A DNA stretch of 64,000 nt. Source: Amaricoccus solimangrovi. GTDB lineage: Bacteria > Pseudomonadota > Alphaproteobacteria > Rhodobacterales > Rhodobacteraceae. The stretch is taken from NCBI RefSeq assembly GCF_006385685.1, contig NZ_VFRP01000009.1, forward strand, positions 62,001 to 126,000, in the 5' to 3' direction. A model generated the notes under the pieces. That model made no database searches. It had not been told where the DNA came from and was given only the letters and a program-made list of their open reading frames with translations. Position 1 is the first letter of the stretch. Every line of letters starts with the position of its first letter. The position numbers and the translations under genes were made by a program. Shown piece by piece: positions 30,999-39,291 of this stretch.

Positions 30999-33899
30999 TC
31001 ACTCCGCGGCGGTCAGCGTCACGCGGAAGTTGGTGCGGCCGAGTTCCTCACGCTCCTCCTGCCATTCCGAGGGCTGGTTCGAGCGGGTCAGCTGCACCGC
31101 CGTCACCTTGTACTCGGGGCAGTTGGTCGCCCAGTCGGAATTGTCGGTCGTGATCACGTTCGCGCCCGAGAGCGGGTGGTGGAAGGTCGTGTGCACCACG
31201 CCCTGCGGCACCCGGTCCGACACCCGCGCCCGGAGCGTCGTCGCGCCGATCCGGCTGCCGACGCTCACCATGTCGCCGGTCTCGATCCCGCGCTCCTCCG
31301 CGTCGTGCGGATGGATCTCGATCACGTCCTCCGGATGCCATTGGCTGTTCTCGGTCCGCCGCGTCTGCGCGCCGACGTTGTACTGGCTGAGGATCCGGCC
31401 GGTGGTCAGGATCAGCGGATAGTAGCGGTTGGTCCGCTCGGTCGTGGGCACGTATTCGGTGACCATGAACCGGCCATGGCCGCGGACGAAACGGTCCATG
31501 TGCATGATCGGCGCGCCGTCCGGATACTCCGCGTTGACCGGCCACTGCAGCGAGCCCATCTCGTCGAGCTTTGCGAAGCTCACGCCCGCGAAGGAGGGCG
31601 TCAGCCGCGCGATCTCGTCCATGATCTCGGCCGCGCTGTCGTAGTGCATCGGATAGCCCATCGCGGTCGAGAGCCGGCAGACCATCTCGTGCTCGGACAT
31701 GCCCTGCTTCTCCTTCATCGCCGGGCGCACGCGGTTGATGCGGCGTTCGGCATTGGTGAAGGTGCCGTCCTTCTCGAGGAAGGAGGTGCCGGGCAGGAAG
31801 ACATGGGCGTAGGCCGCCGTCTCGTTCAGGAACAGGTCCTGCACGACGAGGCAGTCGAGCGCGGCGAGCGCCGCCTGCACATGCGCGGTGTTCGGATCGG
31901 ACTGGGCGATGTCCTCGCCCTGGACGAACATGCCGCGGTAGGTGCCGTCGATCGCGGCGGCGAACATGTTCGGGATCCGCAGGCCCGGCTCGCCGAGCAG
32001 CTTCACGCCCCAGTCCTCCTCGAAGAGGTGGCGCGTCACGTCGTCCGCGACATGGCGGTAGCCCGGCAGTTCGTGCGGGAAGCTGCCCATGTCGCAGGAG
32101 CCCTGCACGTTGTTCTGGCCGCGCAGCGGGTTCACGCCGACGCCGTCCCGGCCGATGTTGCCGGTCGCCATCGCGAGGTTCGCCATGGCCATGACCATGG
32201 TCGAGCCCTGGCTGTGCTCGGTCACGCCGAGGCCGTAGTAGATCGCCGAATTGCCGCCGGTGGCGTAGAGCCGGGCGGCCTCGCGCAGGATCTCGGCCGA
32301 GGTGCCGATGGTCTCGGCGAGCGCCTCGGGGCTGTTGCGCTCCTCGGCGACGAAGGCGCGCCAGCGCTCGAAATCCGCCGCCTCGCAGCGTTCGGCGACG
32401 AAGGTCTCGTTCACCAGCCCCTCGGTCACGATCACATGCGCGAGCGCGTTCATGAAGGCGACGTTGGTGCCGGGGCGCAGCTGGACGTGATGCGCGGCCT
32501 TGATGTGGGGCGAGCGCACGAGGTCGATCCGGCGCGGGTCGGCGACGATGATCTTCGCGCCGGCGCGGAGCCGCTTCTTCATCCGGCTGCCGAAGACGGG
32601 ATGCGCGTCGGTCGGGTTCGCGCCGATCAGCAGGATCACGTCGGCTTTGTCGACCGATTTGAAGTCCTGCGTGCCGGCCGAGGTGCCGAAGGTCATCTTG
32701 AGGCCGTAGCCGGTCGGGGAATGGCAGACGCGGGCGCAGGTATCGACGTTGTTGTTACCGAAGGCCGCGCGGATCATCTTCTGCACCACGTAGACTTCCT
32801 CGTTGGTGCAGCGGGAAGAGGTGATGCCGCCGATCGAATCGCGGCCGTGCTTCGCCTGGATGTCCTTGAAGCGCCTCGCGGCGAATTCGATCGCCTCGTC
32901 GAAGCTCACCTTCCTCCACGGATCAGTGATCTTGTCGCGGATCATCGGCGAGAGCTGGCGGTCCTGGTGGGTGGCGTAGCCGAAGGCGAAGCGGCCCTTG
33001 ACGCAGGAATGGCCCTCGTTCGCGCCGCCGTTCTTCCAGGGCGTCATCCGGACGATGGTCTCGCCCTGAAGCTCGGCCTTGAAGGAGCAGCCGACGCCGC
33101 AGTAGGCGCAGGTGGTGATGACCTCGCGCGTCGGGATGCCGTGTTCGACCTGGGACTTCTCGACCAGCGTCGCGGTCGGGCAGGCCTGGACGCAGGCGCC
33201 GCAGGAGACGCAGTCCGAGGAGAAGAAGTCATCGGCCGCGGTGCCGGCCGAGACGCGGCTGCCGAAGCCCCGGCCCTCGATCGTGAGCGCGAAGGTGCCC
33301 TGCACCTCCTCGCAGGCCCGCACGCAGCGCGAGCAGACGATGCATTTCGACGCGTCGTACTGGAAATAGGGGTTCGAGACGTCGATCGGCGCCTTGTGGC
33401 CGTCCTCGAAATGGTTCTCGCCCTTCATGCCGTAGCGCACTTCGCGCAGGCCCGAGACGCCGGCCATGTCCTGCAGTTCGCAGTCGCCGTTGGTCGGGCA
33501 GGTCAGGCAGTCGAGCGGGTGGTCGGAGATGTAGAGCTCCATCACGCCGCGGCGGAGCCGCTCCAGCCGCTCGTTCTGGGTGTGGACGACCATCCCCTCG
33601 CGCACCGGCGTGGTGCAGGAGGCGGGGGTGCCCTTCACCCCCTCGATCTCGACGAGGCACATGCGGCAGGAGCCCCAGGCCTCCATGTTGTCGCTGGCGC
33701 AGAGCTTCGGGATCGGCCGGTCGACGAGCGAGGCCGCGCGCATGACCGAGGTGCCCTCGGGCACGGTGACGGGCACGCCGTCGATCGTGAGCGTGACCGG
33801 CGCCCCCTCGCGCGCGGGCGTGCCGCGGTCGACCTCGGAGCCGATGCCCGGCGCGCGGAGGTTCCGGAGGATCTGCGGGATGTCCTGGTGGATCGTCAT
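30999..33899 (-). CDS. fdsA: NAD-dependent formate dehydrogenase alpha subunit
   Basis: This 966-residue catalytic subunit has an N-terminal NuoG-like region with a [2Fe-2S] site (LCASDNMEAWGSCRMC, then CTTPVREG) and the CLTCPTNGDCELQ His/Cys cluster. Two ferredoxin-type [4Fe-4S] motifs follow (CIVCSRCVRACEE and CVSCGACVQACP). The molybdopterin domain starts with CAYCGVGCSF. The Mo ligand is Cys rather than selenocysteine, in ARVCHSPTGYG. Formate is oxidised to CO2 on bis-MGD in the cytosol and electrons pass to FdsB/FdsG. It lies 8 bp after fdsB. Confidence 0.97.
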   Translation of the reverse strand: MTIHQDIPQILRNLRAPGIGSEVDRGTPAREGAPVTLTIDGVPVTVPEGTSVMRAASLVDRPIPKLCASDNMEAWGSCRMCLVEIEGVKGTPASCTTPVREGMVVHTQNERLERLRRGVMELYISDHPLDCLTCPTNGDCELQDMAGVSGLREVRYGMKGENHFEDGHKAPIDVSNPYFQYDASKCIVCSRCVRACEEVQGTFALTIEGRGFGSRVSAGTAADDFFSSDCVSCGACVQACPTATLVEKSQVEHGIPTREVITTCAYCGVGCSFKAELQGETIVRMTPWKNGGANEGHSCVKGRFAFGYATHQDRQLSPMIRDKITDPWRKVSFDEAIEFAARRFKDIQAKHGRDSIGGITSSRCTNEEVYVVQKMIRAAFGNNNVDTCARVCHSPTGYGLKMTFGTSAGTQDFKSVDKADVILLIGANPTDAHPVFGSRMKKRLRAGAKIIVADPRRIDLVRSPHIKAAHHVQLRPGTNVAFMNALAHVIVTEGLVNETFVAERCEAADFERWRAFVAEERNSPEALAETIGTSAEILREAARLYATGGNSAIYYGLGVTEHSQGSTMVMAMANLAMATGNIGRDGVGVNPLRGQNNVQGSCDMGSFPHELPGYRHVADDVTRHLFEEDWGVKLLGEPGLRIPNMFAAAIDGTYRGMFVQGEDIAQSDPNTAHVQAALAALDCLVVQDLFLNETAAYAHVFLPGTSFLEKDGTFTNAERRINRVRPAMKEKQGMSEHEMVCRLSTAMGYPMHYDSAAEIMDEIARLTPSFAGVSFAKLDEMGSLQWPVNAEYPDGAPIMHMDRFVRGHGRFMVTEYVPTTERTNRYYPLILTTGRILSQYNVGAQTRRTENSQWHPEDVIEIHPHDAEERGIETGDMVSVGSRIGATTLRARVSDRVPQGVVHTTFHHPLSGANVITTDNSDWATNCPEYKVTAVQLTRSNQPSEWQEEREELGRTNFRVTLTAAE

Positions 33900-33907
33900 G
33901 GTCTACC

Positions 33908-35455
33908 TCACTCCGCCGCCACCGGGGTGGCGCGGTCGAAATCCTCGGGGAACAGGCGGATCGCCGACAGGACGGGCATGGGGGTGAGCCCCCCCATCGC
34001 GCAGAGCGAGCCGTCGCGCATCAGTTCGCAGAGGTCGTCTATCAACGCGATATTCTTCGCGACGTTCTCGCCCCTGAGAATCTTTTCCACGGTTTCCTTG
34101 CCGCGGATCGCCCCGATGCGGCAGGGCGTGCACTTGCCGCAGCTTTCCTCCTCGCAGAACTCGAAGGCGAAGCGGGCCATCTCGGCCATGTCCACGGTGT
34201 CGTCGAAGACGACGACGCCGCCGTGGCCGACCATCGCCTGATGCGTCGCCATCGCCTCGTAATCCATCGGCAGGTCGAGCATGTCCTCGGAGACATAGGC
34301 GCCGAGCGGGCCGCCGATCTGCGCGGTCCGGAACGGCCGGCCCGAGGCGGTGCCGCCGCCGAAACCCTCGATCAGCTCGCGGATCGTGATGCCGAAGGCC
34401 TTCTCGACCAGGCCGCCGCGCTTGATGTTGCCGGCGAGCTGGAAGGGCTGCGTCCCGTGCGAGCGGCCGACGCCGTAGTTCTTGTAGAAGGCCGCGCCCC
34501 GGTCGATGATGAGCGGCACGGAGGCGAGCGTCAGCACGTTGTTGATGACGGTGGGCTGGCCGAAGAGGCCGGAGATGGCCGGGATCGGCGGCTTGACGCG
34601 GACCGTGCCGCGCTTGCCCTCGATGCTCTGGAGCATCGAGCTTTCCTCGCCGCAGATATAGGCGCCGGCGCCGCGGCGGACCTTCATCCGGAAGGAGTGG
34701 CCCGAGCCCTGGATGTTCTCGCCGAGCCAGCCCGCCCCTTCCATCACCGCGATCGCCGCCTTCATCTGGGCGATCGCGCGGGGATATTCGGAGCGGATGT
34801 AGATGTAGCCCTCGGTCGCGCCGGTCGCGATGCCCGCGATGGTCATCGCCTCGACCATCAGGAGCGGGTCGCCCTCCATCAGCATCCGGTCGGCGAAGGT
34901 GCCGCTGTCGCCCTCGTCGGCGTTGCAGGCGACGTATTTCCGCTCGGCCTTCTGGTCGAGCACCGTCTTCCACTTGATGCCGGCGGGGAAGCCCGCGCCG
35001 CCCCGGCCGCGCAGGCCGGACTCGAGCACCTCGGCGCAGATCGCCGCCGGCTCCATCGTCAGCGCCTTGCGCAACCCGGTGAGGCCCGCGTGCGCCTCGT
35101 AGTCCGCCAGATCGAGCGGGTCGATCACGCCGACGCGGGCGAAGGTCAGCCGCTCCTGATGCGCGAGCCACGGCATCTCGACCGTCCGGCCGTGGCCGAG
35201 CGGGTGCTCCTTGCCGTCGAGGATCGCATCCAGGACCGAGGCCGCGTCGGCGGCGCGCACCGGACCGAAGGCGATCCGGTCGTGGTTCATCCCGGCTTCG
35301 ACCAGCGGCTCGAGCCAGAGCATGCCGCGGGAGCCGTTGCGGGCGATGTCGATCTCGACGCCGCGGGCCTGGGCCGCCTCCTCGAAGGCGGCGGCCGTCT
35401 CGTCGGCGCCGGCGGCGAGCGCGGCGGTGTCGGCGGGGATCCAGATCCTGATCAT
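33908..35455 (-). CDS. fdsB: NAD-dependent formate dehydrogenase beta subunit
   Basis: This 515-residue diaphorase subunit is homologous to NuoF. It shows ESGLRGRGGAGFPAGIKW, CNADEGDSGTFADRMLMEGDP, EYPRAIAQM, GAGAYICGEESSMLQSIEGKRG (FMN and NADH site) and the C-terminal [4Fe-4S] motif EESCGKCTPCRIG. The first 110 residues are a thioredoxin-like extension as in other FdsB. It passes electrons from the alpha subunit to NAD+. Its start overlaps the fdsG stop by 4 bp. Confidence 0.97.
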   Translation of the reverse strand: MIRIWIPADTAALAAGADETAAAFEEAAQARGVEIDIARNGSRGMLWLEPLVEAGMNHDRIAFGPVRAADAASVLDAILDGKEHPLGHGRTVEMPWLAHQERLTFARVGVIDPLDLADYEAHAGLTGLRKALTMEPAAICAEVLESGLRGRGGAGFPAGIKWKTVLDQKAERKYVACNADEGDSGTFADRMLMEGDPLLMVEAMTIAGIATGATEGYIYIRSEYPRAIAQMKAAIAVMEGAGWLGENIQGSGHSFRMKVRRGAGAYICGEESSMLQSIEGKRGTVRVKPPIPAISGLFGQPTVINNVLTLASVPLIIDRGAAFYKNYGVGRSHGTQPFQLAGNIKRGGLVEKAFGITIRELIEGFGGGTASGRPFRTAQIGGPLGAYVSEDMLDLPMDYEAMATHQAMVGHGGVVVFDDTVDMAEMARFAFEFCEEESCGKCTPCRIGAIRGKETVEKILRGENVAKNIALIDDLCELMRDGSLCAMGGLTPMPVLSAIRLFPEDFDRATPVAAE

Positions 35456-35922
35456 GACAGCGCCTCCACGATCGCGGTGTCGAGGCCTTCCTCGGTGGCA
35501 TGGCCGATGAACCGGCCGTTCAGCATCGCCGCCGGCGACTGCGCGCAGAGCCCGAGGCAGAAGACCTGCTCGATCGTGACGCCCGCGCGCGAGGTCGTGC
35601 CAAGGTCGGTATTGTAGCGCTCGCAGATCCGGGCGATCAGCTTGCTCGCGCCCATCGACTGGCAGGATTCGGCGCGGCAGATCTTCACCACCACCTTGCC
35701 CGCCGGTTCGCGGCGGAAGTCGTGGTAGAACGAGACGACGCCGTGCACCTCGGCCCGGCTGATGTTGAGCAGTTGCGCGATCGCCGGAAGCGTCTCCTCG
35801 GCGATGTAGCCTTCGCGATCCTGGAGCTCGTGAAGAATCTCGATCAGCTCCGCGGGGTCGTAGGCGTGGCTAGCGCAGATTTCCGCCGCGGCGGTTACCC
35901 GCGGGTCGGTTTCATCGAGCAT
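35452..35922 (-). CDS. fdsG: NAD-dependent formate dehydrogenase gamma subunit
   Basis: This 156-residue NuoE-like protein carries a [2Fe-2S] cluster, with ligands visible in CRAESCQSMG and CLGLCAQSP. Other features are ELIEILHELQDREGYI and VHGVVSFYHDFR. The ATG at 35922 was preferred over the longer frame because CAGGAGGAAA lies just upstream at 35931-35940. It is the first gene of fdsGBA-fdhD-fdsD. The 155-bp gap towards the LysR gene holds two T-N11-A inverted repeats. Confidence 0.96.
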   Translation of the reverse strand: MLDETDPRVTAAAEICASHAYDPAELIEILHELQDREGYIAEETLPAIAQLLNISRAEVHGVVSFYHDFRREPAGKVVVKICRAESCQSMGASKLIARICERYNTDLGTTSRAGVTIEQVFCLGLCAQSPAAMLNGRFIGHATEEGLDTAIVEALS

Positions 35923-35976
35923 CGGTCCTGTTTCCTCCTGCCCGCGCCTTGTGCGCGGCGCGGCTTGCAGGGCCAC

Positions 35977-35993
35977 TATGCGCTCGCGGCATA
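35977..35993. promoter_or_regulatory. LysR-type box, proximal to fdsG
   Basis: Perfect inverted repeat TATGC-N7-GCATA, which contains the T-N11-A spacing of LysR operators. It lies 55 bp upstream of the fdsG start. Confidence 0.5.
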
Positions 35994-36024
35994 CCAGATG
36001 CAAATCGGGTGACTCTATGGCTTG

Positions 36025-36039
36025 ATAGACGCAGCCTAT
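36025..36039. promoter_or_regulatory. LysR-type box, distal to fdsG
   Basis: Perfect inverted repeat ATAG-N7-CTAT, again T-N11-A, centred 47 bp further upstream of fdsG than the first box. It is probably the recognition site of the regulator encoded next door. Confidence 0.5.
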
Positions 36040-36077
36040 GAAGTCGCAGGGTATTGATCGGAGTTCCCGATGAAGCC

Positions 36078-37001
36078 TCAGCGGATACGCGGGGGATCGA
36101 GCGCGAAGCCGGCGAAGGTGCCGAAGGATTTCGCCGCGTCGAGCAACGCCGCGAGCAGCGGCGGCGGCGGATCGCGCTCCAGCGCGACCAGTCCGATGGT
36201 GCGCGAGACGACGGGCGCGACCAGCGGAATCGCGCGGATCCGCCCCGCGCCGCCGCCGAGGACGGCGAGGAAATGTTCGGGCAGGATCGCCGCGTAGCCG
36301 CCATGGGCGACATGGGCGCAGAGCGCGACCGTGGAGTTGCTCTCGACCATGGGGCGCGGCGCCTGCCCCGCCTCGGCGAAGGCGTCGTCGAGGATGCGGC
36401 GGTTCTGCATGTCCGGCGTCAGCGCGCAGAGCGGGAGGGCGGACGCCTCGGCCCAGGTCACCTCGGCCCGGCGGGCGAGCGGCGAATCGGCGGTCACGAA
36501 GAGCCGGTAGTGCTCGGTATAAAGCGGCCGGGTCGCGCCGATCCCGAGCGGCTCGCTGTCGAGATAGGTGATCCCGGCGTCGATGGTGAAATCCTCGAGT
36601 TCGCGCGCGATCTGGCGCGAGGTGCGCGACAGGATCTCGAATCCGACGCGGGGATGGCGCAGCCGCGTCGCCTGGGTCAGCGCCGGCAGGCAGGGCATGG
36701 CCGAGGGAATGACGCCGAGCGTCACCCGCCCCTCCGGCTCGTCGGAGAGCATCGAGAGATCGCGGCGCATCCCGTCGAAATCCTCGACGATCTTCTTCGC
36801 CCAGCTCAGCACCCGCTCGCCCTCCGGCGTCAGCCCGTGGTAGCGCTGGCCGCGCAGCACGATCGGCACGCCGAGTTCCTCCTCGAGCTGGCGGATCCGG
36901 CCTGAGAGCGTGGGCTGGGTGACATGGCTCGCCTCCGCGGCGCGGGTGAAATGCTTCTCGCGCGCGAGCGCGATCAGGTAGCGCAGCTGACGGATGTCCA
37001 T
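36078..37001 (-). CDS. LysR-family regulator upstream of the formate dehydrogenase operon
   Basis: This 307-residue protein has an N-terminal winged helix-turn-helix (MDIRQLRYLIALAREKHF, AAEASHVTQPTLSGRIRQLEEELG; residues 1-60). A periplasmic-binding-protein-like effector domain follows (VTLGVIPSAMPCLPAL, AGITYLD, HVAHGGYAAILPEHFL). The start at 37001 has GGGGGAGG upstream. Its position directly upstream of fdsG in the same direction, and the paired LysR boxes between them, suggest it controls the fds operon, as FdsR-like regulators do elsewhere. That assignment is inference; formate or a related metabolite would be the likely ligand. Confidence 0.9.
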   Translation of the reverse strand: MDIRQLRYLIALAREKHFTRAAEASHVTQPTLSGRIRQLEEELGVPIVLRGQRYHGLTPEGERVLSWAKKIVEDFDGMRRDLSMLSDEPEGRVTLGVIPSAMPCLPALTQATRLRHPRVGFEILSRTSRQIARELEDFTIDAGITYLDSEPLGIGATRPLYTEHYRLFVTADSPLARRAEVTWAEASALPLCALTPDMQNRRILDDAFAEAGQAPRPMVESNSTVALCAHVAHGGYAAILPEHFLAVLGGGAGRIRAIPLVAPVVSRTIGLVALERDPPPPLLAALLDAAKSFGTFAGFALDPPRIR

Positions 37002-37102
37002 GCCCGATCCTCCCCCGCCCGGCGCCTCGCCGCGCGGCCGCGACAAGGGAGCAGGCGTGGCGGCGCGGCGCAAGCGCGACCCTTGCGGCGGGATGGACGG
37101 CG

Positions 37103-37117
37103 ATGCGTCGAACGCAT
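37103..37117. promoter_or_regulatory. Inverted repeat between the LysR gene and the SemiSWEET gene
   Basis: Perfect repeat ATGCGT-N3-ACGCAT lies near the middle of a 203-bp divergent gap. It could serve autoregulation of the LysR gene or control of the transporter. Confidence 0.4.
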
Positions 37118-37204
37118 GGCAGGCATGCGAAAATCCACGCGTCTCAGCGCGGCGGCCTCTCTCTATATTCGGTCCGTTTTCGCCCTCCTGTTCGGATTAC
37201 CACG

Positions 37205-37477
37205 ATGCCTGGCATCTTCGACGTGACCGGTCTTGTCGCCGCGTTCCTGACCACCATGGCCTTCCTGCCCCAGGTCATCCAGACCTGGCGCAGCCGTTCG
37301 ACCGCGGATCTGAACCTCGGGATGCTGCTCGCGCTCTCGACGGGGGTGGCGCTCTGGTTCGTCTACGGGCTCGGCACCGGCCAGGTGCCGGTGATCCTCG
37401 CCAATGGCGCGACGCTGATGCTCGTCATGGTGCTGCTGACGCTGAAGCTGCGCGACCGTTTCGCCCGCGCCGCCTGA
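37205..37477 (+). CDS. SemiSWEET-type sugar transporter
   Basis: This 90-residue protein has three membrane segments and the PQ-loop signature: VTGLVAAFLTTMAFLPQVIQTWRSRSTADLNLGMLLAL. SemiSWEETs work as dimers that move sugars down a gradient across the inner membrane. The ATG at 37205 starts right at the first membrane helix; the ribosome binding site is weak. The next gene, gnd, is 131 bp away on the same strand, so a joint role in sugar handling is possible but unproven. Confidence 0.88.
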   Translation: MPGIFDVTGLVAAFLTTMAFLPQVIQTWRSRSTADLNLGMLLALSTGVALWFVYGLGTGQVPVILANGATLMLVMVLLTLKLRDRFARAA

Positions 37478-37608
37478 ACGCGCCCGCCGGACTTGACCCG
37501 GCGGGCCGCAGGTGATTGCGTCCCCCGCGAACGTGATCACGCCATCTTCATGGCGAGCCGGCGCGCGGGCACGGGCCCGGCCCGGCGCTTTCATGGCTTG
37601 GGGGTAGG

Positions 37609-39024
37609 ATGAGCTCGGACATCGGTCTTCTCGGGCTCGGCACGATGGGCCGGGCACTGGCGCTGAACATCGCGGAGAAGGGCTACGGCATCGCGGTCTT
37701 CAACCGCACCAGGGAGGTCACGGAGCATTTCGCGGCGGAGGCCGGCGAACTCGCGCCCCGGATCACGCCCTGCGAGACGCTCGAGGGCTTCGTCGCCGCG
37801 CTCGCGCGCCCGCGCGCGATCATCCTGATGGTCCCGGCCGGCCGGCCGGTCGACGAGATGATCGCGGCGCTCCGCCCGCTGCTCGCGCCCGAGGATCTCA
37901 TCATCGACGCGGGCAACGCGGATTTCCGCGAGACCCGCCGCCGCTCGGCCGAGGCCGCGGAGAAGGGCGAGCTCTTCCTCGGCATGGGCGTCTCGGGCGG
38001 CGAGGAAGGCGCGCGGCACGGCCCCTCGATCATGGGCGGCGGCCCGCGCGAGGCCTGGGACCGCGTGGCCCCGATCCTCGAGGCGATCGCGGCGAAGCAC
38101 GAGGGCGAGCCCTGCGCCACCTGGATGGGCGAGGACGGCGCCGGCCATTTCGTCAAGACCGTGCACAACGGCATCGAATACGCCGACATGCAGATGATCG
38201 CCGAGGTCTACGGCGTGCTGCGCGACGGCATGGGGATGGAGGCGACCGAGATCGCCGATGTCTTCGACCGCTGGAACGAGGGGCCGCTGCGGAGCTACCT
38301 GATCGAGATCTCCGGCATCGTCGCGCGCACGATCGACCCCGAGACGCACCAGCCGCTGCTCGACGTGATCCTCGACACCGCCGGGCAGAAGGGCACCGGG
38401 CGCTGGACCGCGATCGAGGCGCTGATGCTCGGCGCCCCCGCCTCGGCGATCGAGGCGGCGGTGGGCGCGCGCAACCTCTCCGCCCGGCTCGATGAGCGCA
38501 AGAGCGGCGAGGCGATCTTCGGCCCCGCGCCGCGCGGGATCGCCGAGACCGGCGGGCTGATCGACGAACTCGGCCAGGCGCTGCTCGCGGGCAAGATCGC
38601 CTGCTACGCGCAGGGATTCGGGCTGCTCGCCGACGCCTCGCGCGAATTCGGCTGGAACCTGCCGCTCGATGCGATCGCGAAGGTCTGGCGGGAGGGCTGC
38701 ATCATCCGCTCCGCGATGCTCGACGACATGGCGCAGGCGCTCGCGGTCTCGGGCCTCACGAATCTCATGTTCGCGCCGAGCTTCGCCTCGCGCATGGCGG
38801 AGAACCACGGCGGGCTGCGCGCCGTCGTCGCCCGCGCGGCGCTCTCGGGCATCGCCGCGCCCGCGCTCGGCGCGGCGCTCGCCTATTTCGACACGATGCG
38901 GACCGCGCGCGGCACCGCGAACCTGTTGCAGGGGCAGCGCGATTTCTTCGGCCTGCACGGTTTCGCTCGGCTGGACCGGGCCGGAACCCATCACGGACCA
39001 TGGGCCGACAGTTTTCAACTCTGA
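37609..39024 (+). CDS. gnd: 6-phosphogluconate dehydrogenase, decarboxylating
   Basis: This 471-residue enzyme of the oxidative pentose phosphate pathway makes ribulose-5-phosphate, CO2 and NADPH. It opens with the Rossmann motif IGLLGLGTMGRALALNIAEKG, then VFNRT, LIIDAGNADFRET, GMGVSGGEEGARHGPSIMGGG and the catalytic Lys/His/Asn block GAGHFVKTVHNGIEYADMQ. LDTAGQKGTGRW and NLLQGQRDFFGLHGFARLD follow near the end. Length and motifs are normal. An 8-bp inverted repeat at 39104-39133 downstream may help end the transcript. Confidence 0.97.
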   Translation: MSSDIGLLGLGTMGRALALNIAEKGYGIAVFNRTREVTEHFAAEAGELAPRITPCETLEGFVAALARPRAIILMVPAGRPVDEMIAALRPLLAPEDLIIDAGNADFRETRRRSAEAAEKGELFLGMGVSGGEEGARHGPSIMGGGPREAWDRVAPILEAIAAKHEGEPCATWMGEDGAGHFVKTVHNGIEYADMQMIAEVYGVLRDGMGMEATEIADVFDRWNEGPLRSYLIEISGIVARTIDPETHQPLLDVILDTAGQKGTGRWTAIEALMLGAPASAIEAAVGARNLSARLDERKSGEAIFGPAPRGIAETGGLIDELGQALLAGKIACYAQGFGLLADASREFGWNLPLDAIAKVWREGCIIRSAMLDDMAQALAVSGLTNLMFAPSFASRMAENHGGLRAVVARAALSGIAAPALGAALAYFDTMRTARGTANLLQGQRDFFGLHGFARLDRAGTHHGPWADSFQL

Positions 39025-39098
39025 GGCGCCCGGATCGCGCGACTCTGCCGCCTCCCGAGCATAAGGCGCCGAATCGGCGGCTGCCCGGAACGGATCAC

Positions 39099-39185
39099 GG
39101 GGGATCGGCGTGTTCCCAATTGCTAACGCCGATGTTTCTGGGCACAGAGACAATCATGTGGAAAACGCTGTTCGGGGGATCGGCG
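39099..39185. repeat. Direct and inverted repeats in the gnd-opgG gap
   Basis: GGGGGATCGGCG occurs at 39099-39110 and 39174-39185. The first copy also pairs with ACGCCGAT at 39126-39133 as a perfect 8-bp inverted repeat. The 267-bp gap holds no convincing gene. Confidence 0.6.
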
Positions 39186-39291
39186 CGCGGGTGTCGGGAG
39201 CAATCGCGCCCGCGACTCGCGCTGGCCCGGGCAACGGGACTGGCTTTCGTGGCGTCCGCGTCATAGGGTTGGGGCGAGGTACATCAATTAC

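Noticed and set aside
39156-39266. A 36-codon plus-strand frame in the gnd-opgG gap
   Set aside because: No ribosome binding site, Arg-rich composition without a membrane segment or motif, and it spans the second copy of a direct repeat.
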